Source: Alnus glutinosa (lineage: Eukaryota > Streptophyta > Magnoliopsida > Fagales > Betulaceae). From it: 64,000 bases of DNA. The notes below the pieces were generated by a model that saw only the letters and a program-made list of their open reading frames with translations, was not told the DNA's origin and did not search any database. The stretch covers positions 2,132,501 to 2,196,500 of the forward strand of contig NC_084895.1 of assembly GCF_958979055.1 (NCBI RefSeq), read 5' to 3'. Made by a program: the position numbers and the translations under genes. Positions 1 through 10,899 of the stretch are shown piece after piece (the stretch's first letter is position 1; every line of letters begins with the position of its first letter).

Positions 1-1817
1 TGGTGTTTAGCTCAAGTTTAACTTTTATATATGGAGTTGTGTTATTTACATACAACCTTAACCTTGGGGTATATCAAGTGTACACCAAACATATTAGGTG
101 TGAGTTTTATATATATGAGACTCACATGAATTTCACACTCAACCCAATAAGTCTTGATGTGTTCTGGGTTTAAGTCAAGGTGACGTACAATAATTAACTT
201 GTTCTGTTTGCTTTTGAGTTCTATTGAGTTCAATAGTTTTAAGGGAGGTTTGGAAAAGTTAAATGCAATATATATATATATTATAAATTGAGGTCCAGTG
301 CACGAAAGGATTTTCGTCTATTTCGTCTATTTTAACCCAAGTGATGGTTGGAGGCCTTTTGAAGTGTTAATTTGAATTCTGCAATTACACTTCTTTTTTT
401 TTCAAAGTAAAGAGGCAGAGAGGGCACTCAAAGTGGTTCCTATGGCTAGCAGGGGTGGGCACTAATTGGGTCGATGCGGTTTTGCTTGTTTTCTGAAACC
501 CGGCCCGTAGTGATCACGTTTGATACATGGCTTTCGATACCCGTTATTTTTAATCTCATTCCATCGGATTTCGGATATCACAGGTTAGGGTAAATTCGAG
601 GCGGGGTAATGTATTATAAAATTAACTCCAATAAAACATCCACAAAATATTTCTCTATAAACAGAGAGATAGTTCTACATGCATTGAATGACGGAAGTTG
701 AGACTCCTAAAGATTGAAGATTGACGGACGATAGAAATCTTTATGAAGACATTGAATAACCCCATTTAAGAGAATCAAAGCCTTTGGAAGAAAAATATTA
801 TAATAATACCCATACGCTGGAACCATACATGAATAACAATAGGAGGTGAGAATTGTAAGCGCTCCCTAAAGTCCGATTGAATTATAACCTGACAACTCTA
901 TCAAGATATCAATAGAACCAAAGACAGCTAATACTAATACATATCCTATCACTTCAAAAATTACCTTGAGACCACCACTAATAATTTTTCTCACCCTCTT
1001 ACAACTTCTTAGTTCTTCTACTTCTTTTAAAGACTCACTGTGAGTGAGAGTGAAACTTGCTGAGGAATTTAAGATTTATGGAGGCTAAAAAAGTATTTTA
1101 TAATACTGAAAAAAAAAAAAAAAAAAATTAGTCTAGTCATGACAAGATTTGTATCCAAATATTGTACTCAAAAGTGATGTATTTTTCCAAGCACGTTCAC
1201 AAGAAAACATGATTACTTTTAATTTTCTTTTGTAAAGTCATGCACATGGTTTGACGAATACTTAACAATCCCAACCACGTTTCTGATCAAGACAATCAAC
1301 TTCTAAATGTGTGGCACAAAATTCAAACTCATCTGAATAAATCGTCATCACTTTATTTAAGATGATTAGTGTGTGTTTTATGCAACACATGCCTCTCAAG
1401 GCCGGTTCGATGGATTAAATTTTAAATTTTAAATTTTAAATATTAATTAAATTAAATTTATTTTAATGTTTCTATTATTTGTTTATTTAATATGTTAATT
1501 AGAACACTTTCTCTTATTTGTTAAATTTGTTTAATATTGGAGAAAAAATTATGCATATTAGAATTTCATAAATGTAAAAATTGGGCTTTTAAAAAGATTA
1601 AATAAATAAAAATTTTCAAGAATTTATAGACATTGAGATTTTTTATAAATGTGAATAATGAGACTTTCACTTTGTAATTATATTTTACTATAATTAAGAG
1701 CCTTAATTAGAAACTATTTATTAAATTTTTACCATATTAGTGGAGTGGGGCCACTTATGTTATATTATATATGAAATTACTCTCTCACTTTTCTTACGTG
1801 TTTTCCGTCCATTTTTC

Positions 1818-1888
<71 letters not shown>

Positions 1889-2200
1889 TTTTCTCTATTA
1901 ATAAGTAAAATTTAAAAAATCCTTAAAACGAAGAGGAAAAAAAAAAGAAAAAAAAGTCAGCCAAGACGACATCTGGCCAGTGGTGGGAGTGCGCCCCTTG
2001 GGGGTGGCCCGGGCCACCTCCATGGGTGGGGACAGTTCCTGATGGGATCAGCGAAGAGGAAGACTAAGACTCTAAGAGTGGTTGGCTGTGCTCAGATCTT
2101 CAGTAAAGGGTATATATGGCCATGATTTGAAGAAATGGAGGTTGAGAACAGAGGACTGAGATCTGAGATCTGGACGTTTAAAAAGTCTTTAGGATGAGGC
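1..2200. other. AT-rich intergenic DNA, no gene seen
   Basis: I see no protein or RNA gene here. The stretch is AT-rich. Near 465-640 it holds a GC-richer piece starting with a GGGGTGGGC-type motif, which resembles the end of a hAT-type MITE. A (TA)n tract lies at about 1823-1880, and a short GC-rich palindromic piece around 1980-2030 contains GGCCCGGGCCAC. The short ORFs present are AT-rich chance frames. Confidence 0.5.
1823..1880. repeat. (TA)n microsatellite
   Basis: A nearly pure TA dinucleotide run of about 56 bases, followed directly by a T tract. The length is likely to vary between alleles. Confidence 0.9.
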
Positions 2201-2209
2201 TGTCTACAG

Positions 2210-2370
2210 GGATGAACAGAGGACAGATATCTAGATTTTCCACTCGATGCGGAAACCCAGAATGGACGCTTTTCGGCCGGATTTGTTAAGGCCCACTACG
2301 GTGGAGATGAAACCTGTCAACGATTGTGATCATCTTGATCAGATTCTACTCCATGCAAACCAGCTTTCTC
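2210..2370 (+). pseudogene. Orphan exon of a WCRKC thioredoxin-like (thioredoxin-like 3-1) gene, copy A
   Basis: A plus-strand frame encodes RPTTVEMKPVNDCDHLDQIL followed by LHANQLS. This matches the segment just before the WCRKC active site of plastid thioredoxin-like 3-1 (WCRKC) proteins, as I remember the family. The active-site exon and everything after it are absent: the frame runs straight into a CT-rich tract at about 2370. Relative to the second copy at 22131-22304, this copy lacks 4 bases (one ATGC of a doubled ATGC), so the upstream part reads in a different frame. It is a dead gene fragment carried inside the segment shared by dioxygenase copies 1 and 3. Confidence 0.65.
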
Positions 2371-2614
2371 TCTCTCCCTCCCTCCCTCCCCATGGGCAAG
2401 CTTTTTGCAAAATGGTGTTGTTTTGGACCTTTTTGGTTGGGTATTTGGATGTCCAAAACAGAGAGATTAAATTAGATGATGGCAAATATATTTTCTATTT
2501 TTCTGATGTAGTAGTCAAAATGCTTTTCTCTGTGGTGGCACTCCACTACTACTGCGGATGTTGGTGGAGATGATTGTTGGGTGAGATTTTTTATTTTTTT
2601 ATTTATTGTTTTTT

Positions 2615-3275
2615 AATGCTCTATGTTTGTCGGCGTAAAATATTTTCTTGAAAATATTTTCGACATTTTTCGATGTTTAGTGGGGACAAAAATAAAGGTC
2701 AATAGAAATCATTTTAAGTTTCTCCAGAAAAGCTTTTTTAATTTTTGAAAATTGATTTACGGTTTTGAAAACGGTAAATCATTTTTCGAATTTAAACTTT
2801 TTAATTTTGCACGCATGTTTGTGAGAATTTGTTACTGCTGGGCATTTGTGTTTGTTGGTAGCTCGAATCTTCCGCCGAATGTCTCGAATTTTGGTATCTG
2901 ATTGCCGTACCAGTCGGATTCCGGTGATGGTTAGTCGCCGGAATTCAGCGACGTTCGCCTGCCGTCACCGGATTCCGACGAATCAGATTCCGGCCAGTAC
3001 AACTGGAGTCCAGCCGAAATTTGGCTAAATCGATTGAATTCCAGCTAGTACAGCCGGAGTCCGACCGGATTTGGCTAGATTTCTCTGACCATATTAGGCC
3101 AGATTCCGGCTGTATCTGACTGGATGTTGCCGGATTTTGTTTTTTGTGTAAGCCAAACACCGGAAAATATTTTCAAAAAAAAAAATATATATATATTTTT
3201 TTTCTTCTAAAAAATGATTTCGTCGAAAATATTTTACGACGATAATAATTTTACGTTGAAACAAACAGATAATAA
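2615..3275. mobile_element. MITE with long terminal inverted repeats and a GC-rich core
   Basis: The left end near 2620 (TTTGTCGGCGTAAAATATTTTC) is the approximate inverse of the right end near 3230-3270 (GAAAATATTTTACGACG, then TTTACGTTGAAACAAAC). Between them is a GC-rich stretch with repeated GGATTCCG/CCGGAATTC-like words at about 2865-3150. A related terminal sequence occurs at about 51330 and 57315. It is absent from the paired segment near 22.5 kb. It encodes no transposase, so it is non-autonomous. The superfamily is not assignable by eye. Confidence 0.6.
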
Positions 3276-4034
3276 GATTTTCTTTTTAAAATTTATTTTT
3301 TTTAGTTTAATGTATAACACAATAAAAAATATTATTTTAGGGTGATGTGGCAAAAATGTCGAGGTGGTACTAACGGATGTCGAAAAGTTAGACAAAAAAC
3401 TCACGGATGGGCCTTTTTCAAATTCATGAAAAAATTAAGTAGTGGAAGTTGATTTTTTAAAGTGAAAGGGTGATTTCAAATCGCGCATTTACTTCAAAAT
3501 TTATCACACATTTACCCTAAAATTTACTATAAACCATAAAATAATTTATTTCCATTTCACTTAGTGGTGTAATTTACAAATAAACAAGAAAACCCTGTTT
3601 GTATATATACCAGGCTGACATAAGTTTCTTTTTGTATTTTATTATGTTCTTTAAAATCTTATCATGTTAACAATGAAATACCATTGCTTCAAATGGTATA
3701 TAGAATTCAATTTTAATCAAATCGTTGGCCTGCTCTACCTTCGTCTTTTTTTTTTCTTTTTTTTTTTTTTAAAAAAAATTAATTAATTAATTAATTATTT
3801 TTAATAAAGTGGTTTGGTGCAATCAGCAAACTTCTAAAGAAATGTCACGTATAACTGGGAATGCTTTTCTTCTGGGATTGAGATTTCTTTTTATTAACTA
3901 AGAATGCTTTTAAGAGTGTGTTTGGCTCAAAACGCTCTGACGTCTTTCTTACAGATGAGTTTGCCTTATTTGTGTTTTTTTAGCTTCTTTAATCGCATTG
4001 TACAATCTATTGAGAAGATCGGGTCACTTGTTTG

Positions 4035-4201
4035 TAGGAGTATAAATTCGGACCGGTTATAATAGCTCCAGGCACTAAACGGCTTCGGGTAACTGGGAAA
4101 CCGAGTTGGTACTCAGAGCGGGAGCCGGGTATTAGTTTTCAAAACACAAGTTATAACCTGGTAACCGGCTCCAGGGTGTTTTAATATATTAAAATAGGCT
4201 A

Positions 4202-4235
<34 letters not shown>

Positions 4236-4348
4236 TAAAAATACTACCTGGTCCAAATAAACGGGGTACCGGTTTCAGAGCCGGTTATTGAAATCGGTTC
4301 CTGGTTATTACCTAATAATTGGAAACCCACTTTAGATTTACACCCCTA
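4035..4348. mobile_element. hAT-type MITE with an exact 8-bp target-site duplication
   Basis: The 8-bp direct repeat CTTGTTTG lies at 4027-4034 and again at 4349-4356. Between the copies the element starts TAGGAGTATAAAT and ends ATTTACACCCCTA, imperfect inverted repeats of the TAGGGGTGTA type seen in hAT elements. The interior is made of GGTAACCGGT-like words. The paired duplicated segment near 24335 shows the site without the element, with a single TTTGTTTG. The insertion therefore happened after, or was lost since, the duplication of the dioxygenase unit. Confidence 0.8.
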
Positions 4349-4779
4349 CTTGTTTGACACATTTCCTATTTTTTGTAATTATTTCAACACTATTTTAGTT
4401 TGATTTAGATCTATTGTTAGGAACTCATCTCTTTTTCATTTATAAAATCGTTCACTTTTTCTTCCTTTTGAATCAAAAGTACGAAGGATTCTCTCATGTA
4501 ATCAGTTTTATTACTCAATTAAAAAAAAAACCTACTCAAATATCTCAAAAATTTGCGCAGCTTAAAATACAAGACTTACTTATTCGACACGGAACAACCT
4601 TACAACCCTTCTCTTTTAGACCATAAAAATTTCTATAAAATTCAGAATCCTCCACCTTTCTCTCATGCATATAGAATTCCGTTTTTTTATTTTATTTTAT
4701 TTTATTTAGTATATTCCAATTTTTACTGTTTTTTTTTTTTTTTGAAAGGTTCCAATTTTTACTTGACCCAATATAAAGT

Positions 4780-4967
4780 GTCCCTTAAAACCATTGGTGA
4801 CGACATGACATCTACTCTAAACTTTGTCATCATTCAAATGGAGATATTATAAGGTACGCCAAAAGAGCCTCTCTTTGCTCTCTCACGACTCTCAGCTATA
4901 TATTGACAAAAAAGCCAAGCTCTCTCTCTCTCTCTCTCTACCTCAACCTGCTTCGATCAGCGTATCC
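4780..4967 (+). promoter_or_regulatory. Promoter and 5' leader of dioxygenase copy 1
   Basis: This is the sequence conserved upstream of all three dioxygenase copies. It has two TATA-like candidates, TATTATAA at 4845-4852 and TATATAT at 4897-4903, followed by a (CT)n tract at about 4919-4939 and the start codon at 4968. The (CT)n lies where a transcription start or leader would be expected. CT-repeat length differs among the three copies: longest in copy 2, shortest in copy 3. The choice of TATA box is an inference from spacing. Confidence 0.55.
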
Positions 4968-5349
4968 ATGGAGTCACAAACAGAAGCAGCAGTTAACTTT
5001 GGAAGATCTATCATAGTGCCTAGTGTTCAGGAACTAGCCAAGGAACCCATCGCCCACATCCCCCCGCGATACGTGCGAGAAGATATGGACCATTCGATCG
5101 TCTCCGATGACCCATCCCTTCCGGCGGTGCCCGTCATCGATTTACAGAGATTGATTGTTGAAGATTCCATGAACTCTGAGTTGGAGAGTCTGCACTCTGC
5201 CTGCAAAGACTGGGGATTCTTCCAGGTATATATGTAAATGGCTCGACGGTTTGTCAATTGGATTGAGATTATTCTATTAAATGTTTATAGTGAAAATTAT
5301 ATTTTTTAAATTTGTTTTTTCCTTTTTTTTTTTAATTTGTTTTTCAAAA

Positions 5350-5392
<43 letters not shown>

Positions 5393-5992
5393 ATTTTTTT
5401 TTTTTTCTTTCAAATTTATAAGGACATTTTTTTAATGGAAAAAAATTTATGGTCATTTTTGTCTTTTTGTTGGTCTTTTAGGCAGACATTGATATGTTTT
5501 AATAGTTTGAAGGGGACATTGACATAACTAATAGTTTTGGGAGAACATTAACAATTGAGTGGTAGTTTGAGAAGGATATGCATACTTTTTTCAAATTATT
5601 TAAACTTTTATGTCATATATATATATTGTTTCTTATAGCTTTCCAAGAAAGGATTGATCACTCGATGCTTTTTAGGGACATGGGAAAGCCGACTCCCTCC
5701 TCAGAAGAGGAATGCTAGAGTATTTTTTGGTGTTCTCTTAGAATGGCATGCATGTAATTTTTTTGATTAAAAAATTATATCTATGCCATCCAAAAAGACA
5801 TAGATGTAATTTTTTTTTAATTACATCTATACTATTTCAGGAGAATACCAGAAGAACACTAAGAGATGTTCTAGCATTTTTCTCCTAAAAAACCATTGGA
5901 CATTAAATCAAATTCAAGAGTTTCGGTTCATTAATTATTTACTATATTTTATTTTTTAATGATCAATATTATTATCCTCAAGTTAGATTATG

Positions 5993-6954
5993 TTTTTTTT
6001 TTTTTTTTTTTTTAAGAGAAAGTTAAACTTTCATTAGAACACGAAGAAGGGTATATAAACCACCATAAAGGTGTACATAACCACCACAAGGGTGTACAAA
6101 TTACACCATCACAAAGGTGTGCACTCAACCTAGACAGAACTCAGGCAAATATAGACAGATTGCTATACATAAAATCTAGCTAACCAGAATGATGCTTCTG
6201 CGTTAACATATAACTTTGCTTGATCAAGGAGTCAGTTACACATTATGAGCTAAAAGCACTGATCAGGTTAATAACCACAAAGCAACCTGTCAACTGAAAG
6301 ACAAACAAACAAACAAAACAAGAAAACCCACATAGAAACTGCCCTCCGGAAAAACCTGGTGCCGGTGCCACATGTGCCGCCTCAGAACAGCCCCACAATA
6401 GACTTTCACCAACATCCTCCGATCGCCACCAACCATAGCCTAAAAGAACGGAGCGTGGTCAACCACACGTGGTCCTAGGTGAAAAAACACCCAGGCGCGT
6501 GGTCACCGTACCTCAACACCGTCGTAGCAGTCGGATCTCGGACTAGAAGACGGCGGCGAACACAGCTGGAAGGTGCATGTCAAGCAGAAGATGGTGGAAA
6601 AGCGCAGATCGGGCCTTCAAAAATTGTGGAAAATGAAGAACACGAACAAACTCCATTGTCGACATGCTGGGACGGCCCTTCTCCATCAAGTACCTCACGA
6701 GCAAGCTTTCTTGTCAAAACAAAGAAACAAGAAAACAACATAGCCTAAACGGACTATGAGAAACAAACACCCACAACCGAATCTAACCGGGGGGACAAAA
6801 ACTCCACAACCTTAGTGGTTGGGAGACTCAATCCTCTACAAGGAAAACTCTAGGGAGGGAACAAAAGCCCCTTGGTCCAAAGAGACTAAGGGGAAAAGCA
6901 GAGCCGAGGGAGGGAGGCTTTCACTGGCACCAATCGGTCACTTGGGGGACTCTC
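5993..6954 (-). mobile_element. Non-LTR retroelement insertion (minus orientation) in intron 1 of copy 1
   Basis: A 9-bp direct repeat TAGATTATG flanks it (5984-5992 and 6955-6963). The left end is a poly(T) tract, meaning a poly(A) tail on the minus strand. This is the signature of target-primed reverse transcription. Copies 2 and 3 have the uninterrupted AGATTATGCATATGTTA site. Read on the minus strand, the interior contains GAGTCTCCCAACCA followed by GGTTGTGGAGTTTT, shared with the element at 7708-8780, so both belong to one family. I see no reverse-transcriptase motif. It is a short or 5'-truncated, non-autonomous copy. Confidence 0.8.
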
Positions 6955-7314
6955 TAGATTATGCATATGTTACCACACTATAGTTCTATGATTCTATCTA
7001 CTAGGGGAAAATGCAGGCAGACAAACCACCCGCATCTCTTATTCGTAATTCACTATTTGCATATACAAATGTAAATGTAATTATCAAAGATCACAATCCA
7101 CATATAAAGATGCGGATAGCGGTTTTATGGTATGTGGATGCAATTATTTCTATATATATATATATCTACTAAAAGCACTTTTGAAGCTTTTTAGCACAAT
7201 TTCAAACATGCCTTTAGTCAATCTTGATTTACTTTGAGTTCGGTCACTCTCTTATGTGTGACATAACCTAACGCCTTTATATTTGTCCATATTTTTGGAA
7301 TTGTTGCTAATAAT

Positions 7315-7560
7315 GAGAATACTAATTAAATAATTAAATCAACCCTTTTTTATCAACTTTTTTTTTTTTGAGATTATTTTTTATCAACTTAAACTTTGGG
7401 ATAATTTATTATGTAACATGGTATCAAAGCAAAGGTTTTGAGTTTAAACCTTGTCTCTGTCATTTACCTTTCATTTCAATTAAATATTTTACGTGTTGAG
7501 CCTCAATTATTAAGACAAAAATTGAGTTCATACATGAGAGGAAGTGTTATTCACATAAAA
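7315..7560. repeat. Intronic repeat with tRNA-Met primer-site-like core (copy in intron 1, gene copy 1)
   Basis: An AATTAAATAATTAAAT edge is followed by AACTTAAACTTTGGG, TGGTATCAAAGC (7419-7430), TTGAGTTTAAACCTTGTC and GAGGAAGTGTTATTC. The TGGTATCA(A/G)AGC core resembles the primer-binding site of copia-type elements, so this is probably a remnant of an LTR-type or TRIM-like element. Orthologous copies lie in intron 1 of the other genes (14690-14940 and 26515-26755), and related copies in intron 2 (about 9125-9360, 15430-15665, 27228-27470). Confidence 0.5.
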
Positions 7561-7707
7561 CGATAGGTGTTCGCAATAAACTTATAATTGTTAGCAGAAA
7601 TGACAAGAAATTTGGAAGAAAATTAATTTTTTTTTTTTTTTGCAAATAAAATTGTCAAACAAGTGCTCTGCCTATGCTTCCATTGTCGTAGTATTGAAGT
7701 CTAGCTC

Positions 7708-8780
7708 GCCTACTTTTGAAGACGTAGCTTTTGCAGAGCTTTCTCTCAGAGCTCTCCAAAAAACCTCTCCAGAGTCAGTCTGTTTGCCGGGGGAGGGGGC
7801 CATAGCGCCCCCTCCTCCCGGCCTTTGCTTTGTCCTCTTAGCCCCTTGGGGCTCTAGAGGTTTTGTTTCCTCCCTGGGTTGGTCCAGTGGAGGCTAGAGT
7901 CTCCCAACCAATAGGGTTGTGGAGTTTTGTCCCACGGACTTGTTCCGGTGGTGGTTTTAGTCCCCTAGCCGTTTGGTCTATGGTGGTTGTTTTCTTTTTC
8001 TGTTTTCTTGTTTTTGCTTTGCTTGGCAGGTACACCCTTTCTGAGGCCCCTGAAGCGGTGGAGCCTCCGTCGGTGCCGCCGGTGGGTAGATCTGGTAGGG
8101 GCTTTACTTTTCAATATTCTTTGGTGCCAGATCTGCTCTGTTCCGCTTATGTGCTGACGACACGCGCCCCCCAGTCGCTCCCGTCGTCGTCCTCTGTTCC
8201 TTTCACCGTTTTCTCCGGCCGAGACGCTCACTGGTCACCGGCGCGTGGTATGCACTCGCCTGGGGTTTTCCTCCCTTCGACTGCGCGTGTGTGCCACAGC
8301 TGCATCTTTTGCCGGTTCTGGTTGGAGCCGAGGACTTCTGGCGTTTCTTCCACTGCTGCGGCTCTCCTGTCTTTGGCGCGTGTTTCTCACGCGCCGGCGC
8401 CGGTGACGGCGCGTGTGCTCCACGCGCCGCCGACGGTGCTCCTTCCGACGTCAGCTTCTGGTTTTGGGTGTTTTTACCTGTTCTTGATCTCTGCTTGTAT
8501 TTGGCTATTGCTCTGTACTTAATCTAATCTAGTCATAGCTTTTCTGCACAGACTGTTTGTGACCGATTCCATAGTGCAAGTAATGTTGGGTCCTCCGTCA
8601 ACGCATAGGCACCTTTCTGTTGGCTAGGTTTATCTGTAGCAATTAGTCATAGCTTTATGGGGTATTTGGCTTGGGATCTCTGTATTGTTTTGAGTCCTGT
8701 AATGTTCTGAGTTTTTCTCAGTATGATTGTAACTTTGTTTACCCCCTTGAATGGATTAATTGACATTCTCTTCAAAAAAA
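7708..8780 (+). mobile_element. Non-LTR retroelement insertion (plus orientation) in intron 1 of copy 1
   Basis: A 12-bp direct repeat GAAGTCTAGCTC flanks it (7696-7707 and 8781-8792). An A7 tail (8774-8780) sits just before the second repeat. The uninterrupted site is visible in gene copies 2 and 3. The interior is strikingly GC-rich against the AT-rich intron, with repeated GCGCGTG and CGCGCC words around 8240-8440, and carries a 219-residue open frame (7863-8522) with no recognisable domain. The shared GAGTCTCCCAACCA word links it to the element at 5993-6954, which points the other way. No reverse transcriptase is visible, so it is a LINE-derived, 5'-truncated or non-autonomous copy. Confidence 0.8.
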
Positions 8781-9088
8781 GAAGTCTAGCTCATATATTT
8801 CAACCTGTAAGCACAATAGTTCTTATATTGTTAAGAACAGGTTACAAACCATGGAGTTAGTACTTCTTTGCTGGAAGAATTCAAGACAGAAATTGACAAC
8901 CTTTTCAACCTCCCCTATGAAGAAAAGAAGAAGCTTTGGCAACAGCCAGACAATAAGGAGGGCTTTGGACAGCTCTTTGTGGTTTCAGAGGACCAGAAGC
9001 TAGACTGGTCGGACATGTTCTATGTAACTACTCTTCCACTCAATCTAAGGAAGGGTGAGCTATTTGACAAGCTTCCTCCAAAGCTCAG

Positions 9089-9544
9089 GTTTCTCCCTAC
9101 CTCCATTTGATTTCATTTCCGTTATTAAATTTACTATTTCCTATCACTTTAAGCTTTCGAGACACATGGTGACTTAATACGGTATCAGTGCATAGAGCTT
9201 GAGTTTGAACTTGATCTCCTTCATTCACATCCCATTTAAATTAAGTAGTCAACGTGCTATGCCCCACTTATTAAGTAAGAGTTTAAGCCCACACATGATG
9301 AGTAGTATTAATCTCGTGAGAGTTTAAGCCAACATGTGAGGAGGAGTATTAGATTATAAATTAAATAATTAAATGGAAAAACTTCACTTACCACCTCTGA
9401 TCTTTCATCACTTTTGCAATCATACCCATAAATTTTAAAAAGTGTCAATTTAGTGTGTTCATTATTCAATTTTTTTCAATTTCACCAATTTGTTAGAATT
9501 TTCCATTAAACCTTAAATGAAGGTGTCAAAATTCTTAAAATACC

Positions 9545-9581
<37 letters not shown>

Positions 9582-9873
9582 GAAAAAAAGAAAAAGAAAA
9601 TTGCTAAGATTTAGGCTTTGGTTAGGATTTAATGAAAATTGCAAAAATACACATGCCTAAATCTTTGAAATTTCTCTAATTAAATTCATCAATTCCTATC
9701 TACACAGTTTAAGTCACATTTCAATTAAAATATTGTACGTGTTGAGCCAAACTCCTTACATGTAAATGAAGTGTTAAAATATTAATTAAATAATTAAATT
9801 TACTTTTTCTTATCGACTTAACCTTCTTAAAAAAAAAAAAAAGTTACAATTAAGAAACGCATTTGTACTGCAG
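9089..9873 (+). other. Intron 2 of dioxygenase copy 1
   Basis: Interrupts an AGA arginine codon (AG before, A after). It contains a repeat with TATCAGTGCATAGAG at about 9180-9200 and half of a hairpin MITE (9375-9690) whose full form survives in intron 2 of gene copy 3. A T tract lies at about 9548-9579. Confidence 0.75.
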
Positions 9874-10206
9874 AATTAACCTGCAAGCTTACTCTGTCGA
9901 GGTGAAAAAGCTGGCCATGGCAATCTTAGGTCACATGGCTAAAGCTTTGAAGATGGATGGTGAGGAAATGGTAGAAATTTTTAGTGATGGATATCAGTCA
10001 ATGAGAATGAATTACTATCCTCCATGCCCTGAACCCAATAAGACCATTGGCTTCGCTCCTCATTCTGATGCCGATGCTCTGACAATTCTCTATCAGCTCA
10101 AATGCTCAATGAAACAGAAGGCCTGCAAATCCGAAAGGATGGGAGATGGGTTCCCGTTAAGCCTCTTCCAAATGCTTTTGTAGTCAATGTTGGAGATATT
10201 ATTGAG

Positions 10207-10899
10207 GTGCTCCTTCACTTTGATCTAAATTGGTTCGTTTGGATTTATGATTTTAAAAAGTGTGATTTGAAAATGTGATTTTTAAAAAACGCAGTTAGGG
10301 TGCGTTTGACACTGCGATTTCTTAGATAAAAAGTGCGATTTTAGACCAAATAGCATAAAATTGCTTGTTTGGAATTACGTTTTAAAAAAAATTGCTATTT
10401 GAAACCATAGAAAATATGTATTTTCAAATCGTAGGCAATAATGTGTTTTTTTTAAAACGCACAAATTTTAAAGCTAAACTACTCTTTTGCCAAGCACTTA
10501 ACTTGGTTTTTAAAAGATTACGTTTTCAAATAGTACATTTTAAAATCGTTATTTTTGAACCGCAAACCCAAACGGACCCTTAAGCGTCAAGTAAAATTGC
10601 AGTTTACCTTTTAAAATTATATGTTTTTAAAACGAACTCATTGCTTGTGATTTGAAAACTCAAATTGTTTTACATTTTCAAATTGCAATTAACGCATTCT
10701 CAAACGATACATTTTCTTCAATTTTGTTTAAAACTGAACTTTTAGTATATGAAATCGTAGTACCAAACACACACTCATAGAATAGCTTAAACTCAATTTC
10801 TGTTGCCAAAAGAGAAGAATAATCTATGAAACTTCAAGGATTGTTAGGCTATAAATGAGTTGCCAGAATATGTGACCAAATTTCTTGTTCTCCCTGCAG
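10207..10899 (+). other. Intron 3 of dioxygenase copy 1, containing a MITE shared by all three copies
   Basis: Phase-0 intron with donor GTGCTC and acceptor CTGCAG. Between about 10228 and 10770 it is a foldback element with TGCGATTT, AAAACG and AAATCGTA words. It includes an inner pair, GGTGCGTTTGACACTGCG near 10299 and CGCAAACCCAAACGGACC near 10561, in inverse orientation. The same insert sits at the same place in copies 2 and 3 (16506-17060 and 28506-29050), so it predates the gene duplication. Confidence 0.65.

Larger units (their letters stand above)
2202..5300. repeat. Upstream segmental duplication, copy A (pairs with 22124-25270)
   Basis: This block and 22124-25270 are collinear. Both start with the GTCTACAGGGATGAACAGAGG region, carry the thioredoxin-like exon fragment, an AT-rich spacer, the same promoter region, and exon 1 of the dioxygenase. 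They differ by insertions: a MITE at about 2615-3275 and a hAT-type MITE at 4035-4348 occur only in this copy, and a solo LTR at 23160-24308 only in the other. Copy 2 of the gene lacks this upstream block. Its similarity begins only at about 12990. Confidence 0.8.
5226..8840 (+). other. Intron 1 of dioxygenase copy 1
   Basis: Donor GTATAT directly after TTCCAG; acceptor AACAG before GTTACAAAC. At 3615 bp it is about twice the length of intron 1 in copies 2 and 3. The excess is two non-LTR insertions (5993-6954 and 7708-8780). The remaining sequence aligns with the other copies: a T-rich stretch at about 5290-5420, the segment ending near 5980, and the repeat with a TGGTATCAAAGC core at 7419-7430. 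Confidence 0.8.

Noticed and set aside
7419..7430. TGGTATCAAAGC considered as the primer site of a full retrotransposon in intron 1
   Set aside because: No LTR with TG/CA ends or gag-pol nearby; the short repeat is shared by all three gene copies and is best called a remnant.
9863..10183. Exon 3 of dioxygenase copy 1 as an independent short gene
   Set aside because: Its frame starts inside intron 2 and ends at the 8-bp frameshift; it is an exon of the larger gene.
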